From NCBI GenBank assembly GCA_029974985.1, contig JARKQC010000183.1, positions 123,346 through 187,345 of the forward strand: 64,000 bases of DNA, in the 5' to 3' direction. Shown here piece after piece: positions 18,187 to 27,219 of this stretch (position 1 is the stretch's first letter; each line of letters starts with the position of its first letter). The translations under genes and the position numbers were made by a program. The notes under the pieces were generated by a model that had not been told where the DNA came from, did no database searches, and was given only the letters and a program-made list of their open reading frames with translations. This stretch comes from Bacteroidota bacterium. GTDB lineage: Bacteria; Bacteroidota; Ignavibacteria; Kapaibacteriales; UBA2268.

Positions 18187-19083
18187 ATGAACATTAAGAA
18201 TTTAAATAGCTTTATTGACATTGCTAAACAAAAAACAAAAAAGAAAATTGCTGTCGCGGCAGCCGAAGACGAACCCGTCCTTTTAGCTATTATGGACGCT
18301 ATTAAACACGGCTTAGCTGACCCTATTTTAGTTGGTAATAATGAAAAAATTAATCAAATTGCTGACCAAATAAAAATAGATATTTCTCAATTAGAAATTA
18401 TCAATGAAAAAGACCCAGTGAAATCTGCAAAAATCGCAGTTCAATTAATACGCGACAATGCGGCACAAATTTTAATGAAAGGTCTTGTTAATACAGCTGA
18501 TTATTTACGTGCTGTTTTAAACAAAGAAAATGGTTTACGAAAAGGTGAATTACTATCTCATATAGGATTTTTTGAATCACCTTATTATCATAAATTAATC
18601 GCATTAACAGATGCGGCACAAAACCCCGCACCAGAATTTAACGATAAAGTTGCAATTATAAATAATTCAGTAGATTTATTCCACCGTTTAGGAATTGCAA
18701 ATCCAAAAATTGCTATGATTGCGGCTATCGAAGGAGTAAACCCTAAGATGCAAGCTACTATAGATGCCGCAAGTATTACTATGATGAATAAACGTAAACA
18801 AATCAAGGGCTGCATTATAGACGGTCCGCTGGCTTTTGATAATGCAGTGAGTAAAGGAGCAGCTGAACATAAAGGAATTGTTAGCGACGTAGCGGGCGAT
18901 ACAGATTTAATATTTGCACCAAATATCGAAGTTGCAAATGCGTTATATAAAAGTTTTACATATTTTGGTGGTGCCACTGTTGCCGCAATTATTCTTGGTG
19001 CAACAGTGCCAATCGTTCTTACATCAAGAGCTGACTCTGATAGGAGTAAATTAATGTCAATAGCACTTGCCGCATCGTATTAA
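18187..19083 (+). CDS. ptb: Phosphate butyryltransferase (phosphate acyltransferase)
   Basis: Ptb exchanges CoA for phosphate on butyryl-CoA (or branched acyl-CoAs), giving the acyl-phosphate used by the kinase encoded next. The 298-residue size fits Ptb rather than the longer Pta. Diagnostic segments are AAAEDEPVLLAI near the start, LMKGLVNTADYLRAVL, the TDAAQNPAPE region, and the C-terminal GATVPIVLTSRADS. The buk ATG follows 19 nt after the stop with its own GGAG, so the two form an operon. Ptb cannot be separated by sequence alone from branched-chain phosphate acyltransferases, so substrate chain length is open. Confidence 0.92.
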   Translation: MNIKNLNSFIDIAKQKTKKKIAVAAAEDEPVLLAIMDAIKHGLADPILVGNNEKINQIADQIKIDISQLEIINEKDPVKSAKIAVQLIRDNAAQILMKGLVNTADYLRAVLNKENGLRKGELLSHIGFFESPYYHKLIALTDAAQNPAPEFNDKVAIINNSVDLFHRLGIANPKIAMIAAIEGVNPKMQATIDAASITMMNKRKQIKGCIIDGPLAFDNAVSKGAAEHKGIVSDVAGDTDLIFAPNIEVANALYKSFTYFGGATVAAIILGATVPIVLTSRADSDRSKLMSIALAASY

Positions 19084-19102
19084 TTGGTATATTGGAGAAA
19101 TT

Positions 19103-20173
19103 ATGAAAATTTTAGCTATAAATCCGGGTTCAACATCAACAAAAATTGCAATTTTTGAGGATTTGAAACTTATACACGACAAAACAATTCGGCATAGTGT
19201 CGAAGAGCTTGCTCCATTTAATTCAATAATTGAACAATATGAATTTAGACGTGATGTTATTATTAATTGTCTAAAAATACATAATATAGAGCCACAATCA
19301 ATTGATTTATTTGTTGGAAGAGGTGGATTAGTAAAGCCAATTCCAGGAGGAGTTTATAGAGTAAATGACGCTCTATTACGCGATTTAAGAATAGGAGTAA
19401 TGGGTGAGCATGCGTCAAATCTCGGCGGTATTTTAGCTTATGAAATTGCAAAAAGCGTTGGTAAACAAGATAATTCTTATATTGTTGATCCCGTTGTTGT
19501 TGATGAATTAGATGATATTGCACGGTATTCCGGCAGACCAGAACTTCCAAGAATTAGTATTTTTCACGCTCTTAATCAAAAAGCAGTAGCACGACGCTAT
19601 GCAAGAGAGCATAATGTGAAATATCAAGATTTATCGCTTATAATAGTTCATTTAGGCGGTGGTATTACAGTTGGCGCCCACAAAAATGGTCGCGTTATTG
19701 ATGTTAATAATGGATTAGATGGCGAGGGACCATTCTCACCAGAAAGAGCGGGTACTCTTCCAGTCGGTGCATTAGCAAAATTATGTTTTTCAGGAAAATA
19801 CCAACTACACGAAGTAAGAAAAATGATAACTGGAGCTGGTGGATTAGTTTCATATTTAGGTACTAATAATGGTACCGAAGTTGAAAAACGTATCGAAAAT
19901 GATGACAGAAAAGCTCTAATGACATATCTTGCGATGGCTTATCAAGTCGCTAAAGAAATTGGTGCTTGTGCTACTGTGCTTATGGGGCAAGTTGACGCTA
20001 TAATAATTACTGGAGGGTTAGCTTATTCAGAATTATTAACAAAATGGATAAGTAAAAGAGTTTCATTTATAGCACCTATTCATATTTATCCCGGCGAAGA
20101 CGAGCTTCAAGCCCTCTGCGAAGGTGTTTATTACGGTTATAAAGGCGAAATTCAAATAAAAGATTATGTATAA
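19103..20173 (+). CDS. buk: Butyrate kinase
   Basis: Buk transfers the acyl-phosphate group to ADP, yielding ATP and butyrate (or a branched-chain acid). From the ATG at 19103 the protein is 356 residues, normal for the family. The frame runs on upstream, but GGAG at 19094-19097 and the canonical MKILAINPGSTSTK start argue for this ATG. ASKHA-kinase features are NPGSTSTK, the HLGGG phosphate loop, and the late glycine-rich ITGGLAYS adenosine motif. Together with ptb it forms a substrate-level phosphorylation module. Upstream acyl-CoA genes are not in the window. Confidence 0.95.
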   Translation: MKILAINPGSTSTKIAIFEDLKLIHDKTIRHSVEELAPFNSIIEQYEFRRDVIINCLKIHNIEPQSIDLFVGRGGLVKPIPGGVYRVNDALLRDLRIGVMGEHASNLGGILAYEIAKSVGKQDNSYIVDPVVVDELDDIARYSGRPELPRISIFHALNQKAVARRYAREHNVKYQDLSLIIVHLGGGITVGAHKNGRVIDVNNGLDGEGPFSPERAGTLPVGALAKLCFSGKYQLHEVRKMITGAGGLVSYLGTNNGTEVEKRIENDDRKALMTYLAMAYQVAKEIGACATVLMGQVDAIIITGGLAYSELLTKWISKRVSFIAPIHIYPGEDELQALCEGVYYGYKGEIQIKDYV

Positions 20174-20198
20174 AATAAATTTTTCACTCTAAATTATT

Positions 20199-20233
20199 AA
20201 AAAGCTGTTTCAAATTTTTGAGACAGCTTTTTT
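20199..20233 (+). terminator. Terminator of ptb-buk
   Basis: AAAAAGCTGTTTCAAA pairs with TTTGAGACAGCTTTTT (one G-U pair) around a 2-nt loop and ends in a T-run, 26 nt after the buk stop. Confidence 0.85.
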
Positions 20234-20244
20234 AAGTTATAAAT

Positions 20245-20297
20245 TATGCGCACAAGATGCTTGTTTTTATAATTATCCACTCTCAACCATCAACTAA
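20245..20297 (-). repeat. Dispersed intergenic repeat, copy B (degraded)
   Basis: GCGCACAAGATGCTTGTTT corresponds to the CAAGAATGCTTG core of the other copies. It is followed by TCCACTCTCAACCATCAAC, which resembles the CTCCACTATCAATTATCAAC flank of copy A. Confidence 0.4.
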
Positions 20298-20476
20298 TAT
20301 TGATTTTATAACGCATTATTTTAGATAGAAATCTCAAATAATTTAAAAAATTCTTGTATTACTAAGTTAGTTGTAACTTATAATAATTACAGAGCATTCC
20401 TAAATTAATTAAAAAAAAATGATTTCATACGAATTAATCAAATAATATTTTTTTTTTACTCAAAAAATAATTATTT

Positions 20477-20484
20477 TACATTTG
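20477..20484 (+). promoter_or_regulatory. TAnnTTTG-type -7 box candidate for the chemoreceptor
   Basis: TACATTTG fits the -7 consensus, but it lies about 160 nt from the start codon and has no clear -33 partner. Confidence 0.2.
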
Positions 20485-20645
20485 AGTACTTTGTTAAAAA
20501 TTTATGATTTTTTAAATTTTCTATATTTATTCAAAATTATTTAATTAAGTACTTTTTAAAAAGTTTTTAATCAAAAAATTATTAGAAATTTTGTTATATG
20601 ATATAAAAAATTGAATTATTTTATTAATTATTTTTGGAGTTTATT

Positions 20646-23450
20646 ATGTTTAATAATCTAAAAATTGGTTTGAGGCTCTTTATAAGCTTTGCAATAATAC
20701 AAATTTTGATTATTGCCTTAATGCTTTTTTCAATTTATCAGTTATCACAAATTGATGATGATGTTCAATTGCTTGTAAAAGATAGATTTGTGAAAACGGT
20801 CTGGACAAATGATATGCTGGATAATGTCAATTTAATTGCTCGTTCCTTACGCAATATTATGTTAGCAGACCAATCAACACAACAGGAATTTATAAAGGAA
20901 GAAAGAGAAAGACTTCAAGAAGCACGAAAGAATATTGATTTTTATATGGAAAAATTAGATTCAAGCCTTAATACAGAAAAAGGTATTGCACAGATGAAGA
21001 TTATTAAAGAAGATAAAAATAATTATAGTCGTGAGTCTGATAAATTAATTGATTTAATCAATAAAAATGATATTGAAAATGCTAAAAAATTATTATTTAC
21101 TGATTTGAGACAAGCTCAAAATGATTATATTAATTCAACTAAAGTAATTATAGATTTGTTAATTAATTTATTTAATGAAGCTGGTCAAAGAAGTATAGAC
21201 AACGTTTCTACAGCTAATTGGTACCTTTTGATAATGGGCTTTATCGCATTTGTTTTAGAAGTAATTATTGGATTTTGGATTACAAGATCTATTACTAAAC
21301 CAATTAATCAAGCAGTCGAAGCCGCTGGCAATATTGCAAAAGGAAATATGAATGTTAATCTCGAGACAAAGAGTAAAGACGAAACGGGAATGTTGCTTAA
21401 CTCTATGAAAGTAATGGCGGGAACAATTGCAAAATTAGTAAATGAATTAAATAATTTAGGAGCATCTGCTGTTCAAGGACGTTTGGATAGTAGAGGTAAT
21501 GATAGTATATTCGAAGGTGAATATAAAAATATTGTAAAAGGTATTAACTCTACTCTCGACGCTGTGATAGGACCATTGAACGTTGCCGCTGAGTATGTAG
21601 ATAGAATTGCTAAGGGCGATATTCCACCGAAGATTACTGATAATTATAATGGTGATTTCAACGAAATAAAGAATAACTTAAATCAATGTATTGACGCTGT
21701 TGGTTTATTGGTTGCAGATGCTAATACGTTGGCAAGAGCGGCAGTAGAAGGTAAACTTGATACCCGTGCAGATGCAACACGCCATAGTGGTGATTTCCGT
21801 GCAATAGTTCAAGGAGTAAATAATACTCTCGACGCTGTGATAGGTCCATTGAACGTTGCCGCTGAGTATGTAGATAGAATTGCTAAGGGCGATATTCCAC
21901 CGAAGATTACTGATAATTATAATGGTGATTTCAACGAAATAAAGAATAACTTAAATCAATGTATTGATGCTTTAAATGGATTAATTGATGAGATGATGAG
22001 TACTACAAAACTTCAGAAAGAAGGAGACATAGACGCTTTCGCGCATACTGAAAAATATCAAGGAATATATAGAAATTTAGTAGCTGGATATAATGAAGGA
22101 ATGCAAATACATATAAATGCTATTCTTGATATTATTAATTCTTTAAATAATTATGCAAAAGGTGATTTATCAAAAGAAATGCGTGTACTTCCCGGTAAAC
22201 AAATTATTTTAACCAATACAATAAACTCATTACGACAAAATATATTAAATTTAATAACAGATGCTAATATGTTAGCTGGTTCGGCAGTAGAAGGTAAACT
22301 TGAAACTCGTGCCGATGCAACAATACACAACGGTGATTTTAGAAAAATTGTTGATGGCGTTAATAATATGTTAAATTCTGTTGTAGCACCAATAGATGAA
22401 ATTAGCACAGTTATGTCGGTATTTGCTACTGGTGATTTAACAGCTCGAATACTTGCTGAATATAAAGGTGATTTTGCAAAACTTCAAAATGACGTCAATC
22501 ATTTTGCCGATTCACTTGGAGATTTAATTCTAAAAATTTCCGATTCAGTACAAAATACAGCAAGTGCCGCACACGAAATTTCGAGTACAGCCGAGTCGCT
22601 TGCCGCCGCATCACAAGAGCAATCAGCCCAAGCAGATGAAGTTGCTAATGCAGTAGAAGCTATGAGCCGTACAATTACAGAAAATGCAATGAGCGCTGGA
22701 CGCACTGCTGATGTTGCTACAAAGAATAGTACAATGGCATTAGAAAGCGGTAAAGTCGTTGAATTAACAGTTCAGAAGATGAAAGATATTGCTGATGTTG
22801 TTCAAAATAGTGCAAATAGTATAGAACAACTCGGTGAATCAAGTAAACAAATTGGTGAGATTATATCTGTAATTGATGATATTGCAGACCAAACGAACTT
22901 ACTTGCACTTAATGCCGCTATCGAAGCTGCTCGCGCTGGTGAGCAAGGACGCGGTTTTGCAGTTGTTGCCGATGAGGTTAGAAAATTAGCAGAAAGAACA
23001 ACAGAAGCAACAAAACAAATCGCAAATATGATAAAAGGTATTCAAAGCGAAACTCAACAAGCAGTAGTAGCGATGAATAAAGGAACTGTCGAGGTTCAAA
23101 GCGGAATCGAATTAGCAGACAAAGCAGGTGATTCGTTAAGGCAGATTTTAACTTCGACTCAAGAAGTTCTTGATATGGTTAATCAAATTGCTTCTGCAAG
23201 TGAGGAACAATCTGCAACAAGTGAACAAATTAGTAAAAATGTAATTGCAATATCAAAAGTTACTGCTGACTCGACTGCAAGAGTAGAAGAAGTTGCAAAA
23301 ACTGCAGATGAACTTGCACAGCTAACAGAACAACTCCGTGATTTAGTGATGACATTTAAAGTAGATGGTACAAATTATGGATATACTAATTCAAACAGAA
23401 TGATAGGTTCTCGTAGTGGTTCGAAACAATTGCCATCATCTAAATATTAA
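20646..23450 (+). CDS. Methyl-accepting chemotaxis protein with repeated HAMP-like modules
   Basis: From the ATG at 20646 (GGAG at 20636-20639) the protein has 934 residues. It comprises TM1 (about 8-30), a four-helix-bundle sensor with polar helices (about 31-190), TM2 (about 192-214), a HAMP domain, and then a chain of further HAMP-like cytoplasmic modules to about 620. A signalling hairpin with the [20 protein letters not shown] tip follows. Two modules of about 49 residues, 91 residues apart, are almost identical and contain [18 protein letters not shown]. Methylation-helix motifs such as [11 protein letters not shown] are present, but no CheR-tethering pentapeptide ends the protein. It is an orphan receptor: no cheA, cheW or cheY is nearby. 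The ligand is unknown. Confidence 0.93.
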   Translation: MFNNLKIGLRLFISFAIIQILIIALMLFSIYQLSQIDDDVQLLVKDRFVKTVWTNDMLDNVNLIARSLRNIMLADQSTQQEFIKEERERLQEARKNIDFYMEKLDSSLNTEKGIAQMKIIKEDKNNYSRESDKLIDLINKNDIENAKKLLFTDLRQAQNDYINSTKVIIDLLINLFNEAGQRSIDNVSTANWYLLIMGFIAFVLEVIIGFWITRSITKPINQAVEAAGNIAKGNMNVNLETKSKDETGMLLNSMKVMAGTIAKLVNELNNLGASAVQGRLDSRGNDSIFEGEYKNIVKGINSTLDAVIGPLNVAAEYVDRIAKGDIPPKITDNYNGDFNEIKNNLNQCIDAVGLLVADANTLARAAVEGKLDTRADATRHSGDFRAIVQGVNNTLDAVIGPLNVAAEYVDRIAKGDIPPKITDNYNGDFNEIKNNLNQCIDALNGLIDEMMSTTKLQKEGDIDAFAHTEKYQGIYRNLVAGYNEGMQIHINAILDIINSLNNYAKGDLSKEMRVLPGKQIILTNTINSLRQNILNLITDANMLAGSAVEGKLETRADATIHNGDFRKIVDGVNNMLNSVVAPIDEISTVMSVFATGDLTARILAEYKGDFAKLQNDVNHFADSLGDLILKISDSVQNTASAAHEISSTAESLAAASQEQSAQADEVANAVEAMSRTITENAMSAGRTADVATKNSTMALESGKVVELTVQKMKDIADVVQNSANSIEQLGESSKQIGEIISVIDDIADQTNLLALNAAIEAARAGEQGRGFAVVADEVRKLAERTTEATKQIANMIKGIQSETQQAVVAMNKGTVEVQSGIELADKAGDSLRQILTSTQEVLDMVNQIASASEEQSATSEQISKNVIAISKVTADSTARVEEVAKTADELAQLTEQLRDLVMTFKVDGTNYGYTNSNRMIGSRSGSKQLPSSKY
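21552..21970 (+). repeat. Near-identical 146-bp direct repeats within the chemoreceptor gene
   Basis: Segments 21552-21697 and 21825-21970 differ at only about two positions and lie 273 bp apart. They encode the same HAMP-like module, while the connecting sequence between them has diverged. This points to recent duplication or gene conversion. Confidence 0.9.
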
Positions 23451-23478
23451 TTGATAGAATTTTAAATTAATAATATTT

Positions 23479-23517
23479 AGGGCTTTGCTAATGTAAGCGA
23501 AGCCCTAATTTTTTTTT
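23479..23517 (+). terminator. Terminator of the chemoreceptor gene
   Basis: AGGGCTTTGCT and AGCGAAGCCCT (23479-23506) form an 11-bp stem with one G-U pair and a 6-nt loop, followed closely by nine T residues. Confidence 0.88.
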
Positions 23518-23559
23518 AAATAAATGCAACAATTAAGATAAAAATTTGTGTATTTACAT

Positions 23560-23592
23560 AAAAAAAAAGCTGACTCATTTTTTAGAGACAGC
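23560..23592 (-). terminator. Weak terminator of the EF-G gene
   Basis: On the minus strand GCTGTCTC and GAGTCAGC form an 8-bp stem with one mismatch, followed by a T-run (A-run 23560-23568 on plus), just after the stop codon. Confidence 0.55.
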
Positions 23593-23618
23593 CTCAATAA
23601 TAAAATTCTCTTGTTATG

Positions 23619-25703
23619 CTACTTGCCTTGCTTTTCTTTATATTCTTTTATAATTTCCTCTTGTACTGATTTCGGAACTTGAGAATACTTTAAAAATTCC
23701 ATAGTAAACTCACCTTTGCCTTGAGTTACAGTTCTGATATCAGAAGAATATCCAAACATTTCTTTAAGAGGAACTTCTGCTTCGACAACAACGTATCCCG
23801 CATCAACACTTGTATTAACAATGATACCACGTCTTTGATTAATTTGACCAATAATAACGCCTTGAAATTCTTCGGGAGCAGAGGATTCAAGTTTCATAAA
23901 TGGTTCGAGAATTACAACACCAGATTTATCGAGAGTTTCTCTAATAGCTTGTCTTGCGGCAAGTTTAAACGCCATTTCCGAGGAGTCCACAGTATGATAT
24001 GAGCCGTCATTTAAAGTAACTTTTGCATTTACAACGGGCTGATTAATTAAAAATCCTTCGAATAACTGTTCGCTAAAGCCTTTATCGCAAGCTGGTATAT
24101 ATTCTTTTGGTATTGCGCCACCAACTATACTATTAACAAATTCATAAGTATCTGGGCTATCGAGTGGTAAAGGCTCAATAATACCAGCTACGCGACCATA
24201 TTGTCCCGCGCCACCGGATTGTTTTTTATGGGTATAATCAAAATTAGCAACTTTTGTAATAGCTTCTCTATATGCTACTTTTGGCTTACCAACAATTACT
24301 TCACAATTATATTCACGTTTAATTCTTTCAATATAAATTTCTAAGTGAAGCTCGCCCATTCCTTTGATAATAGTTTCGCCACTATCTTCATCGCGATAAA
24401 CCTTAAATGTAGGGTCTTCTTTCTGAAATCTATTCATAGCTTTTGAAAAATTTACGAGTCCCGATTTTTCTTTTGGTGCAACGGCCAGCTCGATAACAGG
24501 GTTAGGAACAAACATCGAAGTCATTGTATAATTGACATTTCCATCTGTAAAAGTATCGCCTGATGCGCAATCAACACCAAACATAGCAAAAATTTCACCA
24601 CAAACTACTTGTTCAATATCGTGCATATCACTTGCGTGCATACGAACAAGTCTGGGTACTTTCATTTTTTTACCATTAGAAGTATTTATTATTGTATCAC
24701 CTTTTTTAAATTTTCCTTGATACAATCTCATATATGTAAGCTGCCCATAACGTCCGTCTTCGAGTTTGAAAGCCAAAGCAACTGCAGATTTATCTTCGTT
24801 ATGAATTAATTCAACTTTTTCTTCATTATTATCACGGTCTAAACCGAAATTATCAACTTCTTGCGGAGCAGGCAAATACGAAATAACGGCATCTAATAAT
24901 GTTTGGATACCTTTATTCATTTTTGCAGTACCAACAAGAACAGGTGTTATATGAAGTGCAATAGTTTGTTTACGAATAGATTGAACTAATTCATCTTTGG
25001 ATATTTCATCATCAGCAAGAAATTTTTCAGCAATATTATCATCATAATCGCTAAGAGCTTCTATCATTTCATTGCGTCTTCTCTTTGCTTCGTTTAATAA
25101 ATGTTCGGGAATGTCAGTTTTTACAATTTCCTGTCCACTTGCACCTTTATAATAAATGGCTTTCATATCAATTAAATCAACAACCCCCTCGAATCTATCT
25201 TCAATACCAATAGGCATTGTAAGGAGAACTGTTTTGTGATGTAATTTTTCTTGAAGTTGATCAATTACTCTATCAGGGTTCGCACCCGCTCTATCAACTT
25301 TATTAATAAAACAGATACGAGGTACGTTATAGCGACGCATTTGTCTATCAACAGTTATTGACTGCGATTGCACACCTGCAACTCCGCACAACACCATAAT
25401 CGCTCCATCGAGAACTCTTAAAGCTCGTTCAACCTCGACTGTAAAATCAATATGTCCAGGTGTATCAATTAAATTTATATTATATCCATTCCACTCGCAA
25501 TATGTTGCAGCTGACTGAATTGTAATACCTTTTTCTCTTTCGAGGTCCATAGAGTCCATTGTTGGACCGCCACCGGTTTTGCTTCTTGTTTCTACAACTT
25601 GATGAATTTTACCAGTAAAAAAGAGAATACGCTCACTTAGAGTTGTTTTACCAGAGTCTATATGAGCCGCAATTCCTATATTCCTTATCTTAGAAATATC
25701 CAT
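23619..25703 (-). CDS. fusA: Elongation factor G, spdEFG1/mitochondrial EF-G1-like
   Basis: EF-G is the GTPase that drives translocation on the ribosome. The 694-residue protein has all five domains: G1 AHIDSGKTT, G3 DTPGH, G4 NKVD, and domain IV with a C-terminal EF-G fold. Its details match the spirochete/planctomycete/deltaproteobacterial spdEFG1 and mitochondrial EF-G1 lineage more closely than the common EF-G: HIDSGKTTLSERILFFTG, MDSMDLEREKGITIQSAATY and a NKGIQTLLDAV segment. In that lineage the protein is specialised for translocation, and a second EF-G handles recycling. No rpsL, rpsG or tuf neighbours are present, unlike the usual str operon. The symbol is given for function; a subtype name may be better. 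Confidence 0.92.
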   Translation of the reverse strand: MDISKIRNIGIAAHIDSGKTTLSERILFFTGKIHQVVETRSKTGGGPTMDSMDLEREKGITIQSAATYCEWNGYNINLIDTPGHIDFTVEVERALRVLDGAIMVLCGVAGVQSQSITVDRQMRRYNVPRICFINKVDRAGANPDRVIDQLQEKLHHKTVLLTMPIGIEDRFEGVVDLIDMKAIYYKGASGQEIVKTDIPEHLLNEAKRRRNEMIEALSDYDDNIAEKFLADDEISKDELVQSIRKQTIALHITPVLVGTAKMNKGIQTLLDAVISYLPAPQEVDNFGLDRDNNEEKVELIHNEDKSAVALAFKLEDGRYGQLTYMRLYQGKFKKGDTIINTSNGKKMKVPRLVRMHASDMHDIEQVVCGEIFAMFGVDCASGDTFTDGNVNYTMTSMFVPNPVIELAVAPKEKSGLVNFSKAMNRFQKEDPTFKVYRDEDSGETIIKGMGELHLEIYIERIKREYNCEVIVGKPKVAYREAITKVANFDYTHKKQSGGAGQYGRVAGIIEPLPLDSPDTYEFVNSIVGGAIPKEYIPACDKGFSEQLFEGFLINQPVVNAKVTLNDGSYHTVDSSEMAFKLAARQAIRETLDKSGVVILEPFMKLESSAPEEFQGVIIGQINQRRGIIVNTSVDAGYVVVEAEVPLKEMFGYSSDIRTVTQGKGEFTMEFLKYSQVPKSVQEEIIKEYKEKQGK

Positions 25704-25755
25704 AATTTAACCAAATTTATAATATTTAATTTATTTCGTGTTCGATACAGAAAAG

Positions 25756-25763
25756 CAAAAGTA
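25756..25763 (-). promoter_or_regulatory. TAnnTTTG-type -7 box candidate for the EF-G gene
   Basis: The minus strand reads TACTTTTG about 53 nt upstream of the start codon. The -33 region is a poly-T tract without a clear TTTG. Confidence 0.28.
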
Positions 25764-25826
25764 AAAAAAAAAAATGAAATACAGAAATATTATCTAAAAT
25801 ATTATTTTAATGTGACTAAATTTATA

Positions 25827-25985
25827 TTGATTGATAGTTAGTAGGACAAGCATTCTTGTTTGTCGTGAATATAAAGATGTCCTACGGCTTCGAGCCGTAG
25901 GACATCTAGAGAAATCGTAGGTAGGACGGAAGTTGCCCTACTCCGTTCATTCCGGTTCCGCTCTAGTAACACATCAGAATCAAAA
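25827..25985 (+). repeat. Dispersed intergenic repeat, copy C, with a 15-bp hairpin
   Basis: The core GACAAGCATTCTTGTTTGTCG (without its last base, 20 nt) at 25845-25864 is followed by a perfect 15-bp stem with a 3-nt TCG loop at 25875-25907. The stem is built from AGATGTCCTACGGCT and its complement. No T-run follows, so it is not a typical terminator. Segments of it recur at 2.4, 20.3, 41.7 and 62.5 kb. Confidence 0.65.
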
Positions 25986-26135
25986 ATGTCTCAAATTTTT
26001 CAAAAAAAAGTGAAAAAAAATCGCATTTTTTAAAATAATTTCAATTTTTTAATTATTATAAATACTAATCATTATTTTTTGCATTTTTGTATAATTAAAA
26101 TATTCAAAAAATTAATAATTATTCGGATTAGCAAA

Positions 26136-27074
26136 ATGAAGAGAATTTTAATTACTGGTGGTGCGGGATTTCTCGGCTCGCATTTATGTGATAAATTTAT
26201 AAATAACGATTATGAGGTAATTTGTATGGATAACTTCATTACGGGTTCACCTGATAATATTGCTCATTTGTTTGGAAATAAGAATTTTAAATTTATTCAT
26301 CACGATGTTACTGAATATATTTATGTAGAGGGAAAGCTCGATTATATCTTACATTTTGCCTCTCCCGCCTCGCCAATAGATTATTTAAAATTACCAATTC
26401 AAACTCTAAAAGTTGGTTCTCTCGGAACTCATAAAACGCTCGGTCTTGCAAAAGCTAAAAATGCAAGATTTCTTATTGCTTCAACAAGCGAAGTTTATGG
26501 CGACCCACTTATTCACCCACAAACCGAAGATTATTGGGGAAATGTAAATCCCGTGGGTTTTCGTGGTGTTTATGACGAGGCAAAAAGATTTGCTGAGGCT
26601 ATGACTATGGCTTATCACCGTTACCACAATGTAGATACACGAATTGTAAGAATTTTCAATACCTACGGCCCTAAAATGAGACTCGAAGACGGGCGTGCAA
26701 TACCAAATTTTATAAATCAAGCACTAAGGAATTTACCCGTAACTGTATATGGCGATGGTCTGCAAACTCGCTCTGTATGCTATGTAGATGATTTAGTAGA
26801 AGGAATTTATAGATTGTTACTTTCTGATGAAATTATGCCCGTAAATATTGGAAACCCCGATGAGATCACTATGCTTGATTTAGCAAAAGAAATAATCGAG
26901 CTTACTAATTCAAAAAGTGAAATTATATTTATGGATTTACCCGATGACGACCCAAAAGTACGCAAACCAGACACAACTCGTGCAAAAAATATATTAAATT
27001 GGTCTGCAAAAGTAAATCGCAAAGAAGGGTTAAAAAATACTATTGATGATTTTAAAAAACGATTAGGATTATAA
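26136..27074 (+). CDS. UDP-glucuronate decarboxylase-like SDR epimerase/dehydratase
   Basis: This extended SDR of 312 residues (ATG at 26136; an upstream TTG in frame would add 19 unlikely residues) has the NAD motif [10 protein letters not shown] near its start. The catalytic Ser and YxxxK are in STSEVYGDP and [10 protein letters not shown]. The [20 protein letters not shown] segment and [10 protein letters not shown] are hallmarks of UXS enzymes, which oxidise and decarboxylate UDP-glucuronate to UDP-xylose. UDP-xylose or a 4-keto-pentose would feed surface glycan synthesis. Close paralogues act on other NDP-sugars, so the substrate is inferred. It has no operon partner; nadA begins 145 nt downstream. 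Confidence 0.88.
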   Translation: MKRILITGGAGFLGSHLCDKFINNDYEVICMDNFITGSPDNIAHLFGNKNFKFIHHDVTEYIYVEGKLDYILHFASPASPIDYLKLPIQTLKVGSLGTHKTLGLAKAKNARFLIASTSEVYGDPLIHPQTEDYWGNVNPVGFRGVYDEAKRFAEAMTMAYHRYHNVDTRIVRIFNTYGPKMRLEDGRAIPNFINQALRNLPVTVYGDGLQTRSVCYVDDLVEGIYRLLLSDEIMPVNIGNPDEITMLDLAKEIIELTNSKSEIIFMDLPDDDPKVRKPDTTRAKNILNWSAKVNRKEGLKNTIDDFKKRLGL

Positions 27075-27177
27075 TTTTAATTTTTTGAAAATTTTTTCTC
27101 TACATAAATTTTTATGTTATTTCTTGTAAGTTTATAAAGTAACACTTTATTAAGTTTTTAAACGTGTTTTAATCATC

Positions 27178-27185
27178 TAAATTTG
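27178..27185 (+). promoter_or_regulatory. TAnnTTTG-type promoter candidate for nadA-nadC
   Basis: TAAATTTG lies about 35 nt upstream of the nadA ATG. A TTTT that could serve as a poor -33 box lies 19 nt before it. Confidence 0.35.
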
Positions 27186-27219
27186 CATTTTTTATAATAA
27201 TTAATTCAATGATGTAAAA

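Larger units (their letters stand above)
20174..20645. other. AT-rich intergenic region between buk and the chemoreceptor gene
   Basis: About 470 bases hold the buk terminator, a degraded copy of the dispersed repeat (about 20245-20297) and a TACATTTG promoter-like box. The remainder is AT-rich with no gene recognised. Confidence 0.6.
25704..26135. other. Divergent intergenic region with the longest repeat copy
   Basis: About 430 bases separate the EF-G gene and the UXS-like gene. They hold the EF-G promoter candidate, the most complete dispersed repeat with its strong hairpin, and a less AT-rich patch at about 25925-25975. No gene is recognised, and no tRNA fold could be made from the patch. 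Confidence 0.6.

Noticed and set aside
20634..20645. TTG-led upstream extension of the chemoreceptor (similar cases at 19067, 26079, 41869 and 57178)
   Set aside because: In four of the five cases, all but 26079, a Shine-Dalgarno sequence lies inside the extension just ahead of a downstream ATG; in all five the ATG begins the conserved or signal-peptide sequence.
25915..25985. Less AT-rich patch tested as a tRNA or small RNA
   Set aside because: No cloverleaf or T-loop motif could be formed; it belongs to the dispersed repeat region.
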